Positions 18,082-26,318 of a DNA stretch of 64,000 nt are shown piece by piece (the first letter of the stretch is position 1; each line of letters opens with the position of its first letter). Below the pieces are notes generated by a model, which worked only from the letters and a program-made list of their open reading frames with translations, was not told where the DNA came from and ran no database searches. The translations under genes were made by a program, and so were the position numbers. The stretch covers positions 35,291 through 99,290 of the forward strand of contig NZ_MSSW01000053.1 of NCBI RefSeq assembly GCF_002150685.1. Direction: 5' to 3'. This stretch comes from Algoriphagus antarcticus (GTDB taxonomy: Bacteria > Bacteroidota > Bacteroidia > Cytophagales > Cyclobacteriaceae).

Positions 18082-19716
18082 TCACCTTCTTTTCCCACCA
18101 TCTGAAGGATCTTGTTCTCCCAAAAACAGCTGCATTACGTTTCCAGGCACTATTTCGAGCATTCCTTCTCTTAAAGATTCCCAGATCAGATTGAAAGTTC
18201 CTCGATAGATATTTCGCTCCGTTCGGAAAGTGGCGGTTTTATAATTCCTGTTTTCCGGAAGATTGTTACTAGACATAGCAACATTGGCTAAGGTGGAAAT
18301 CAATTTCTTCTTTTTATCCTCCTCATCCCTAAGCTCCAGCTTCAAATCTTTGTAATGGAATTTCATGAAATTTGATGAAAATCGGGGATTTGCATCCATG
18401 GTGATTTCCAGCTTTTCCATAGTACCTGAGTTTATATTCACAGACACTAAATCCCCAAGAATCCCATTTAGTGATGGCAACCCAAAAGGATCTATACTAG
18501 CTTCCAAATGGAACTGTTCCTCTTTTCCCTTTTTTCCATATGGTACGGTCACATCCATACGCAAAGGCGCAAATCCATTCAAGACAGCTTCTCCATGGAT
18601 GAACATTTCGCCTGATTGCAGAGAATCTGTAGAGACCACATGTGTGACCAATGCAGATAGCTGCTCAAATTTCAGACTGCCAGGTTGTGATTTACCTTTG
18701 CTTATCTGAGAATAGGTAATCTGAGAATTCAAAACACGTATTGTATCCACTTCAAGTGGAAAAGGAATCATTTCTACCATTCCTTCAAACATCGTCTTCT
18801 CTGGCTCATCAATAGGTCGAGGTTTATTTTGGTTCCTCAAATCATGAAGAATGAGACTATCGATAGTCATCAAACCTGCGACGATAGACCAGTTCCCATA
18901 AATGGAACTTCGCGCATTAATATTTTCAATTTTAAGATGCTTCAAGCTAATTTCAATATAATCCTTCTGGATATCTGATCGCTTTGCTACGGCAAGATTG
19001 GTGTCATCATACGCCAATTTCAAATCAAAAAAATCGAAAGCATCTTCTTTTGAATCATAATTCAATTCGCCCAATGTGAATGTCTGCTCCTTATCCAGAT
19101 TGATTTGCAAATTCTTGAGACGAGTCTCTATACTTTCCAGCTTAAAGGGAATCGCATAATTCAGTTGGACAGAATCAGTTTCTAGATTTACTGCGGAAAT
19201 ATTAAAACTGTCAAAACTTCCAAATTTTCTCAGAGAATCTGATTGGGTGTAAAATTCACCCGAACCATCATTGAGAATAAAATTATGGATGACTCCGCGT
19301 GAAATTAAATCACCAAAAAAATCCTGGAAAGCAATGGATACGTCTGCAGGTTTCTTGGAAATCGAATCATTCCTGATCAAGACGAATTGGGGAACCTCTA
19401 ATCTAAGTTCTCCTATATCCAGCACGTCGCCAAAAATTAAGCCTAGCATATTCACTTCACCCAGCCTAACAGACTTCATAGTTCCGGTGATTGTAGTCGG
19501 CATACTATCTTTTAGAGGGCGAAGCGAAATATCCTGCATCACTATACTACCTCTGAAGAGCTGCAGATTTACATCCTCAAACAGAATATCGTAATCGCGA
19601 TCCTCTTTGGCATTTATCTTTTCTGGCAGCGTTTTTACCAGCCATTTTTCAACCAAAAATATCGATAAAACGCTCAGCAGAATCAGTATTCCCAGAGCCC
19701 AGAGGATTTTTTTCAA
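18082..19716 (-). CDS. AsmA-like membrane-anchored protein
   Basis: A 544-residue protein with one N-terminal membrane helix (about residues 4-24) and a large beta-rich region outside the cytoplasm. The start pattern, a helix followed by VEKWLVKTLPEKINAKEDRDYDI and then repeated strand segments such as GSIVMQDISLRPL and MKSVRLGEVNMLGLIFGDVLDIGEL, is that of AsmA/DUF748-type proteins. These form long grooves that move phospholipid between membranes. The match is by pattern only. It lies alone between two oppositely directed genes. The ATG at 19714-19716 leads straight into the membrane helix. Confidence 0.65.
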   Translation of the reverse strand: MKKILWALGILILLSVLSIFLVEKWLVKTLPEKINAKEDRDYDILFEDVNLQLFRGSIVMQDISLRPLKDSMPTTITGTMKSVRLGEVNMLGLIFGDVLDIGELRLEVPQFVLIRNDSISKKPADVSIAFQDFFGDLISRGVIHNFILNDGSGEFYTQSDSLRKFGSFDSFNISAVNLETDSVQLNYAIPFKLESIETRLKNLQINLDKEQTFTLGELNYDSKEDAFDFFDLKLAYDDTNLAVAKRSDIQKDYIEISLKHLKIENINARSSIYGNWSIVAGLMTIDSLILHDLRNQNKPRPIDEPEKTMFEGMVEMIPFPLEVDTIRVLNSQITYSQISKGKSQPGSLKFEQLSALVTHVVSTDSLQSGEMFIHGEAVLNGFAPLRMDVTVPYGKKGKEEQFHLEASIDPFGLPSLNGILGDLVSVNINSGTMEKLEITMDANPRFSSNFMKFHYKDLKLELRDEEDKKKKLISTLANVAMSSNNLPENRNYKTATFRTERNIYRGTFNLIWESLREGMLEIVPGNVMQLFLGEQDPSDGGKRR

Positions 19717-20009
19717 GTAGCTATATTTTTAAACTTAACTAATAAAAGGTGCGTGAATCTAACGTGTTTTTAAAGGAGAAGTCAAAAATATACAAATAAA
19801 TCACAACTATATTTTTCCTTCTACGGACTCATCTAATTACTCCTACGATAGAATAAATCAACCATAAAAATAAAAGAGGGTGTGATACTTTCTTTTTAAT
19901 CCTCCTAAACCTTCAAAATTATTATCTTCCCTTTCTATTCACTTACTTTTTACTCCATCAGGCACTCATTTTTGGTATTATGAGGTAAGAACGAGCAAAT
20001 CGATTCGAC

Positions 20010-20810
20010 ATGAAAAAAACATCTCTACTACTTATTACTTTTTTGCTCTTTTTGTCCTGGAGTGTATTTGCTCAGGAAAACAATCCGGAATTCAAGGTTT
20101 TGACATACAACATTTACCACGGTGAAAAACCTGCTGAACCCGGTGTCCCCAATATAGATGAGATTGCTAATCTGATCATCAGCCTTCAGCCAGAAGTAGT
20201 AGCTCTACAAGAAATGGATAGTATGACCACTCGCTTGGCTGGCATTTATGGTGAAAAAATTAACTGGGTAGCTGAATTGGGAAAAAAGACCGGGTACAAA
20301 AGTTACTTTGCCAAAGCAATGGATTATGCTGAGGGTGGATATGGTGAGGGAGTATTGGTGAAAAAAGCGTTGGACTATTCTACTCAGGCACTACCAACAC
20401 CTGCTGGTGGTGAGCCTCGTGCCGCTGCTTGGGTAAAAATAGAGTTGGACAATAGGCAAGAACTATACTTCGGAGCTACACATCTTTGTCATCAATTTCC
20501 AGAAAATCGACTTGCGCAAATAGCCGCGATTACGCAATACGCTGATTCACTCCCGAAACCGGCTTTTTGGGTTGGAGATCTGAATTTTGACCCTAACTCA
20601 GAAGAATATAAAAGTATAAGTACCAAATGGAGCGATGCAGGACTAGTAGCCAATGATGACTCTCCTACCTACGATTCAGAAGATGGAAAGCGAATCGACT
20701 ACGTCTGGTATGACTTAGAGCGTTTCGAACTTGTAGACTACAAAGTGATTGATGTACCCTTTTCTGACCACTACCCTGTATTGGTTACCCTACGATTAAT
20801 AAACCCCTAA
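20010..20810 (+). CDS. Secreted endonuclease/exonuclease/phosphatase-fold hydrolase
   Basis: A 266-residue protein with a signal peptide (to about residue 22, VFAQE). The EEP-fold catalytic motifs are present in order: LTYNIYHGE, VVALQEMD (metal-binding Glu), WVGDLNFDP (Asp and Asn) and FSDHYPVLVTL (final Asp-His pair). The fold covers nucleases, phosphodiesterases and sphingomyelinases; the extracytoplasmic location favours a phosphodiesterase on nucleic acid, lipid or sugar phosphate. The DUF1080 gene starts one or two bases after its stop, so the two are one operon. Confidence 0.9.
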   Translation: MKKTSLLLITFLLFLSWSVFAQENNPEFKVLTYNIYHGEKPAEPGVPNIDEIANLIISLQPEVVALQEMDSMTTRLAGIYGEKINWVAELGKKTGYKSYFAKAMDYAEGGYGEGVLVKKALDYSTQALPTPAGGEPRAAAWVKIELDNRQELYFGATHLCHQFPENRLAQIAAITQYADSLPKPAFWVGDLNFDPNSEEYKSISTKWSDAGLVANDDSPTYDSEDGKRIDYVWYDLERFELVDYKVIDVPFSDHYPVLVTLRLINP

Positions 20811-20811
20811 A

Positions 20812-21678
20812 ATGATGAAAAAGACAGTTCTTATTGGAATCCTTTGCCTGGCTGGCTTAGGTTTCGCATTTCAATATGCAAGTGAAGATGCTAAAAAACC
20901 CAAATGGCAAACGCTATTTAATGGTAAAGACATTGATGACTGGTCTATCAAGATCCGAACACATGAGTTGAATGATAATTTTGCCAATACTTTCCGAGTG
21001 GAAGATGGATTGATGAAAGTACGATATGATGGTTATGATCAGTTTGATAAGCAATACGGTCATATTTTCTATAAAGAGCCCTTTTCAAATTACTTACTTC
21101 AGGTAGAATATCGCTTCGTTGGCGAGCAAGCGAATGGCGGGGAAGGCTGGGCGACAAGAAACTCAGGAGCGATGCTTCATTCCCAAGACCCGAAAACTAT
21201 GCTGAAAGATCAGGATTTTCCGATTTCCATAGAAGCTCAATTCCTAGGTGGAAATGGAAAAGATAAAAGAACCACCTGTAATCTTTGTACTCCGGGCACC
21301 AATGTGGAGATGGACGGAAAGCTATTTACCCCTCATTGTATCAACTCCACTTCAGAGACCTATCATGGTGACCAATGGGTGACCGCCAATTTTATTGTCT
21401 TAGGAAATGGTGATGTACATCATTTAGTAGGTCAGGATACTGTAATAAGCTATTCCAAAGCTCAAATTGGTGGAGGAAATGTAAATCCAGTGGATCTGAA
21501 AATAAAAGTAGATGGTCAGATGATAAGTGGAGGATACATTTCGCTTCAAAGTGAAAGCCATCCTATCGACTTCCGAACTGTTCGCCTAATCGATCTGACT
21601 GAATACATGGGCGATCAGAAAAAATTGGATCAAGCAGTACATGAAGGACTAGCATCAAAGCCAGCGCGTTCCAAATAA
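20812..21678 (+). CDS. DUF1080 (3-keto-disaccharide hydrolase type) secreted protein
   Basis: A 288-residue protein with a hydrophobic export signal at residues 3-20. The single LamG-like/jelly-roll domain carries typical DUF1080 features: WQTLFNGKDIDDWSIKI, NYLLQVEYRF, GWATRNSGAMLHSQDP, PISIEAQFLGG, and a final ISLQSESHPIDFRTVRLIDL. The family is listed as 3-keto-glucoside hydrolase and is often near Gfo/Idh/MocA oxidoreductases, as here, where one lies convergently downstream. The start may be Met1 or Met2. Together with the EEP gene it forms a two-gene operon. Confidence 0.9.
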   Translation: MMKKTVLIGILCLAGLGFAFQYASEDAKKPKWQTLFNGKDIDDWSIKIRTHELNDNFANTFRVEDGLMKVRYDGYDQFDKQYGHIFYKEPFSNYLLQVEYRFVGEQANGGEGWATRNSGAMLHSQDPKTMLKDQDFPISIEAQFLGGNGKDKRTTCNLCTPGTNVEMDGKLFTPHCINSTSETYHGDQWVTANFIVLGNGDVHHLVGQDTVISYSKAQIGGGNVNPVDLKIKVDGQMISGGYISLQSESHPIDFRTVRLIDLTEYMGDQKKLDQAVHEGLASKPARSK

Positions 21679-21694
21679 TACATTTTATTAAAGT

Positions 21695-21726
21695 AAAAGC
21701 CCGCTGATCGTTGATTAGCGGGCTTT
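21695..21726. terminator. Bidirectional terminator between convergent genes
   Basis: AAAAGCCCGCT (21695-21705) and AGCGGGCTTTT (21716-21726) are an 11-base perfect inverted repeat with A- and T-tracts on either side. It can stop the DUF1080 transcript and, after the heptamer array, the convergent one. Confidence 0.85.
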
Positions 21727-21762
21727 TCTTATTTATTCTAATATAATTATTAACTACTTTCT

Positions 21763-21839
21763 ACTTACCACTTACCTCTTTCCACCTACTACTTACTACT
21801 TACCACCTACTACTTACCACTTACCACTTACTACTAAGT
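21763..21839. repeat. Heptanucleotide tandem array
   Basis: Ten consecutive seven-base units of the form (A/T)C(T/C)T(A/T)C(C/T), mainly ACTTACC and ACTTACT, plus a degenerate eleventh ACTAAGT. The array ends five bases before the stop codon of the GH109-like gene and after the DUF1080 terminator. It is non-coding, pyrimidine-biased on the plus strand, and likely to vary in copy number. Confidence 0.8.
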
Positions 21840-21843
21840 TCAA

Positions 21844-23256
21844 CTAGACTCTCACTCCAGTAGTTCCTCCACCTTCAAGGGTGATGTTTACAGGATCATT
21901 TGTTTTCCAGTTCCCACCCGTAAAGTCAGGCACATCGATAGAGTTGGATCTATTAGCGACAGACCACTCGCTCAATGGAGAAACAGAGCTCCATAACGCT
22001 GCATCATAGACATCCTGATCGAGAGGAAGCCCATTTCTCAAGCAATCAATCAATCTCCAATCCATCATAAAGTCCATACCGCCATGGCCGCCTACTTTCT
22101 TGGCTAGCTCGCCTACTTTCTGAATAATCTCAGGAGTGTACTTCGTTTCCAAATCCTTAAATTCCTCATCTTTCAACCAGCCATGTCCTTTTGATACTTT
22201 TGCTTCAGGGTATTTTTGAGCATAACCTTCGGTACCACTGACTACGTGAAGTCTGGAATATGGACGAGGAGATGAAACATCGTGCTGAATCATGATAGTC
22301 TTTCCATTCTTGGTCTTTACGATAGAAGTATTCATGTTTCCACGGAACTTCTTCGTTGCATAAGAAGCAAAGAAGTTATCCTGCTCAGCCAATTTCTTTG
22401 CCTCAGCATGCATGGAGAAATCATTAGAAGAAGTTGAAGTCAAATAATCCATCTGATCACCTCTATTGATATTCAGGATTTGGCAAATTGGGCCAAGTCC
22501 ATGTGTAGCATAAAGATTACCATTTCGATAGTTTTCCTTCAGCCTCCACATATCCTGATAGCCGTCTTCCTTGTTGAAATTCAAAGAAAGCAAGTCATGA
22601 ATATAGGCACCCTCCACGTGTACCACTTCACCAAAGTATCCTTCACGAGCCATTTTCAAGGTCATCAACTCGAAAAAATCATAGCAACAATTCTCCAGCT
22701 GCATGCAGTGCTTCTTGGTCCGCTCAGAAGTCTCGACCAATTGCCAGCACTCATCAAGCGTACGAGCAATAGGCACCTCACAGGCTGCGTGTTTACCGGC
22801 TTCCATCGCATATACAGCCATGGGAGTATGCCATTCCCAAGGTGTTGCGATATAGATAAGGTCAAGATCATCGCGATCCATCATTTCTTTGAAAGAATAA
22901 GCATTACCTGAATATCCATCTGGCTTGTGCGGAGTATCTTTCAATTGTTCTTTTGCTTTTTCTACTCGCTCAGGAAGCAAGTCACAAAGTGCCTTTATCT
23001 CTACATTTTCTATTTTACTCAATCTATCAACAGCGCCAGGACCCCTCATGCCAAGTCCAACTATCCCAACGCGGACAGTATCAATTTTAGGAGCAGCAAA
23101 ACCACTCATATTAAAGGATTGGATTCGATTGACACCTTTTTTAGCTTGTAAAGGAAGTGCCTCAAATTCATTGGCGAGGGTACTCCCCGCTCCAAAAAGT
23201 CCCAAACCTACCAATCCGGTGGATTTCAGAAACTCTCTTCTCTGGTTATTTTTCAT
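21844..23256 (-). CDS. Gfo/Idh/MocA-type oxidoreductase, GH109-like, Tat-exported
   Basis: A 470-residue protein. The N-terminus has a twin-arginine signal (QRREFLKSTGLVGLGLFGAG). The Rossmann domain begins near residue 60 with VRVGIVGLGMRGPGAVDRL, and YIATPWEWHTPMAVYAMEAGKH is the usual NAD-domain exit. The C-terminal part includes GGHGGMDFMMDWRLIDCLRNG and PLSEWSVANRSNSIDVPDF, matching family GH109, whose characterised members remove alpha-N-acetylgalactosamine with NAD as a bound cofactor. Other reactions of the fold are possible. It is transcribed toward the DUF1080 operon and stands as a single gene. Confidence 0.88.
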   Translation of the reverse strand: MKNNQRREFLKSTGLVGLGLFGAGSTLANEFEALPLQAKKGVNRIQSFNMSGFAAPKIDTVRVGIVGLGMRGPGAVDRLSKIENVEIKALCDLLPERVEKAKEQLKDTPHKPDGYSGNAYSFKEMMDRDDLDLIYIATPWEWHTPMAVYAMEAGKHAACEVPIARTLDECWQLVETSERTKKHCMQLENCCYDFFELMTLKMAREGYFGEVVHVEGAYIHDLLSLNFNKEDGYQDMWRLKENYRNGNLYATHGLGPICQILNINRGDQMDYLTSTSSNDFSMHAEAKKLAEQDNFFASYATKKFRGNMNTSIVKTKNGKTIMIQHDVSSPRPYSRLHVVSGTEGYAQKYPEAKVSKGHGWLKDEEFKDLETKYTPEIIQKVGELAKKVGGHGGMDFMMDWRLIDCLRNGLPLDQDVYDAALWSSVSPLSEWSVANRSNSIDVPDFTGGNWKTNDPVNITLEGGGTTGVRV

Positions 23257-23776
23257 AGTGCTATGTTCTATTGACTTAGCTAATTAATAAAAAAATGAAG
23301 GAAGTACTGACACCTTACAAATAAAAAAACGAGAGCTTTTGGCTTTCGGTCATATACCACTAATATGTGGGACAACCTACTTCTTATGATATGAGCGAGG
23401 ATTACATTTTGTCAATAAGATAAGAGGTAAAAAAATTGCGGTTGAGTTGCACTTTTCAGCAAACCTTAAATGAATGACGGTTTGGATTCTTCGATTCAAA
23501 GGTAAACCCCGCCCGAAGCAGAAATTTGACATTTGTCATATTAACATCTGGATTTCACCTTAAAAAAATTTGTATTTATGACTGGGACTTGTGCTAATTA
23601 TGAATTGTTGCCAAAGTCTAATTTCCACGGAACTACAGATGACTGACTATCAAAAATTTAAAAGGAAATAAACCAATTTATAGCTTATATTGAGCTTAGT
23701 AACTGCTTTTAATCAACCATTCCCATCTTTTTAATAATTACAGTGGGATCGTACATAATTCATTTAATCCAGAGCA
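23257..23776. other. 520-base intergenic region between divergent genes
   Basis: Promoter region for the GH109-like gene (leftward) and the 841-residue protein (rightward). No gene is supported. A 12-base palindrome TGACATTTGTCA near 23528-23539 could be an operator, but there is no second site. No RNA gene was recognised. Confidence 0.35.
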
Positions 23777-26302
23777 ATGGGACTTTTCAAATTCTTAGTG
23801 TTGTTTACTTTAATGACATTTTTTTTAGGCAATCTAAATGCCCAAGAAATGCCTCCACCAGTCAAAAATGATTCCATCACCCTGGCTCAGGCTTACATCA
23901 ATTTGACATTGACCAAGGAGTATTTTGAAGGATTGAGCGAAGAGCGGATTGGGAAAATTCTCCCCTTTGAAATCGAAGAGTTGGAATCGATTACAGATCC
24001 CACGTTTCTTAGGGATAATGCTGGACTTTATAATTTTTCCTGGTCACTACTCTATTACAATCAGGCAAAATTCCTCTTTCGAACTCAGAAAAGCACCGAC
24101 CGCGAACTGCTTATTGAATGGAATAGATCACTGGAAAAAGCGATAGAATATTTCAATATTTCTATGCAGAAATCAAGCTTGGATCAGGATAATCCATTCT
24201 TCGAACTCATAAAATTTGAAGAGGGATCTTATACCGCATTGCATCGAGAACTCTATGCCCTGAAAAGTCTCTTCACTCCTTATTTCAATGAAGATATTTA
24301 CCTAGACTATAAACGCATATTTTTAATGGCCAAAAATTCTGATCGCTTTGAAATAGATTCCCTGGCTTATTTTGCTGGGCTTTATGAGCTAGAATTCACC
24401 GCATCAATTATTGATAAGAAATACGATTCGAGTAACTATAATTTCGGATCAAACACACTTCCATTAGTCTCTGAATACAATTACAATGAAAGGGATTACG
24501 ACTATCATCCCTATACCGACCCTATAGAAACCGCCTACTTGCTCGATGAAAAGTTAGACCTTATCTCCAGGTATATTCAATTAAAGAAGCTCGCCTCAAA
24601 GAATAATACGGACACACTGAACTGGTTTGAAAGTTATAGACTATACAATGACTATTATATTTTCAAAGACGCAAGCTTAGATAAGTTATTTATCAACAAG
24701 ATCACCAAAATAGAAGATCCGTTTTTGAAAACTGAACTGGATCCCAAGGAGTTTGATGTGCTCTATACCGGGTTAAGACAGAACTTCTCCTACGCGTCGT
24801 ATGCCACAGCGCAGGCATTTATCAATCTTTCCTTGATTCAGGAGAATTTTGAATCGTTGAGCAACAGCCATATCGCCTCAGTTCTCGCATCCAATGAAGT
24901 AGAATTGAGTGCTGTAACCGACATAGCCTTCATCACTCAAAATCATGAACTCTACCATTTTACCTATTCGCTATTGTATGAAAACAGCGCAAGACTACTC
25001 TATCGAACCAGAAAAAATATCGATCGGAAAAGGCTTGTGGGATGGAAAGAATCGCTTGAAACAGGAATTGAATATTATAACATCTCACAAAAGGAAAGTG
25101 AAGAAACTGAAGAGAAAAATCTGTTTCATGACCTGATCAAGTTTCACGATGAGGATGTCAATTCGATAACCAAAAATATCAAAAATTTAAAAAATCAATC
25201 TACTCCTTATTTCAACGATGATATCTATCCAGATTTTCAACGGATATTTTACAAAGCTAAAAATGGCAACAAATACGATTTTGAAGGGCTAAAATCATTT
25301 GCAAGTATCTACAATATCAGGCTTGATTTATCGGTTTTGGAAAATAAAGAATATGAGGTTTCTTCATATAAGGGTGAAATAAGTCAAGAATACGATATGT
25401 TATCTAAGCTTGACTTAACCTCAAAGTTCTTGCAATTCAAATTTCTAGCTTCAGATCAATTCTCGATTCCATCTAGTGGATTTGACGTGGAACAATTGTA
25501 TTATTCATACAGTGATTTTCTCTATGTACTTGAATATGAAAAGGACGGATTTATTATTCGTGAATTGAATACTGAGGCAATTGAAATTTTGTTTCATGAA
25601 TTGCAGGAAAAATTTCCTTACATCTTTGAAAGGGGCCCAACTCCTGGGAAGTATGGTAATGCTAGGGATTTAGATAATGATGGTGATGGAATAATTGATT
25701 TTTTTGATAATGAGCCAAACTATTTCTTCCCGGAATTTGCCCCACTTGCATCTGCAAGTTTCATTAAAAGGAACTTCAAACCTGAATTGAAGACACTTGG
25801 AAAGGTGGATAAATTCTTAACAAAGGAATTTATTTCTGCAGGTTACAAAGAACAACTTCATTACTACTATGCCTCCGATGGCTTTGCGTTGACCACAAGT
25901 TTGGAAAAATTTAATATCGATGGTTCAGCCGTATCAGCCGATGAGCGGTTTGTAAAAAGTCTCGGGGGCGAGGGCAAATTGTCATACTATGAAATTTTCA
26001 AATCCTTATTCTTTGAAGTTGAATCTGAATTCAGAATGTTTGCTTTGATCGTAGCATCTAATGCAGCCAAGATGAGTAAAGAAAGCATGACTCCTGGATT
26101 TGCTGAAAAACTCATAGAAAACAGTTACGACTCACTTCCAGCTGATTTGACAAACAAAATACTCACCAATAAAACGCTATCGATTTTTGTATATCATTTC
26201 CATCAAAATGATGTTGGGAGCACAGTAGAACTAGACCTTTCCGGAAAAATTTCAGCACAGGATCACTTGAAAAATGCTGGATTAATTAAGATAATTCAGT
26301 AA
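23777..26302 (+). CDS. Large secreted protein with a duplicated domain and a TSP3-like calcium motif
   Basis: An 841-residue protein with a signal peptide (to about residue 22, LNAQ). Residues about 33-330 and 338-615 are two diverged copies of one helical unit: SITLAQAYINLTLTKEYFE matches SYATAQAFINLSLIQENFE, both continue with a tyrosine-rich LLYYN/LLYEN helix and an EYFNIS/EYYNIS segment, and both contain YFN(E/D)DIY. Near residues 631-647 is DLDNDGDGIIDFFDNEP, a thrombospondin-type-3-like calcium loop. A C-terminal domain (about 655-841) includes HYYYASDGFALTTSLEKFNI. I cannot name the repeated domain. Its end lies 16 bases from the end of the convergent STAND ATPase gene with no terminator between, which hints at a linked role but does not prove it. 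Confidence 0.8.
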   Translation: MGLFKFLVLFTLMTFFLGNLNAQEMPPPVKNDSITLAQAYINLTLTKEYFEGLSEERIGKILPFEIEELESITDPTFLRDNAGLYNFSWSLLYYNQAKFLFRTQKSTDRELLIEWNRSLEKAIEYFNISMQKSSLDQDNPFFELIKFEEGSYTALHRELYALKSLFTPYFNEDIYLDYKRIFLMAKNSDRFEIDSLAYFAGLYELEFTASIIDKKYDSSNYNFGSNTLPLVSEYNYNERDYDYHPYTDPIETAYLLDEKLDLISRYIQLKKLASKNNTDTLNWFESYRLYNDYYIFKDASLDKLFINKITKIEDPFLKTELDPKEFDVLYTGLRQNFSYASYATAQAFINLSLIQENFESLSNSHIASVLASNEVELSAVTDIAFITQNHELYHFTYSLLYENSARLLYRTRKNIDRKRLVGWKESLETGIEYYNISQKESEETEEKNLFHDLIKFHDEDVNSITKNIKNLKNQSTPYFNDDIYPDFQRIFYKAKNGNKYDFEGLKSFASIYNIRLDLSVLENKEYEVSSYKGEISQEYDMLSKLDLTSKFLQFKFLASDQFSIPSSGFDVEQLYYSYSDFLYVLEYEKDGFIIRELNTEAIEILFHELQEKFPYIFERGPTPGKYGNARDLDNDGDGIIDFFDNEPNYFFPEFAPLASASFIKRNFKPELKTLGKVDKFLTKEFISAGYKEQLHYYYASDGFALTTSLEKFNIDGSAVSADERFVKSLGGEGKLSYYEIFKSLFFEVESEFRMFALIVASNAAKMSKESMTPGFAEKLIENSYDSLPADLTNKILTNKTLSIFVYHFHQNDVGSTVELDLSGKISAQDHLKNAGLIKIIQ

Positions 26303-26318
26303 AACCGGATCCTTGAGC

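Noticed and set aside
21763..21839. CRISPR-like array
   Set aside because: Seven-base contiguous units without spacers; a simple tandem repeat.
22480..22911. 143-codon plus-strand frame opposite the GH109-like gene
   Set aside because: Shadow frame; the minus-strand protein has all family motifs.
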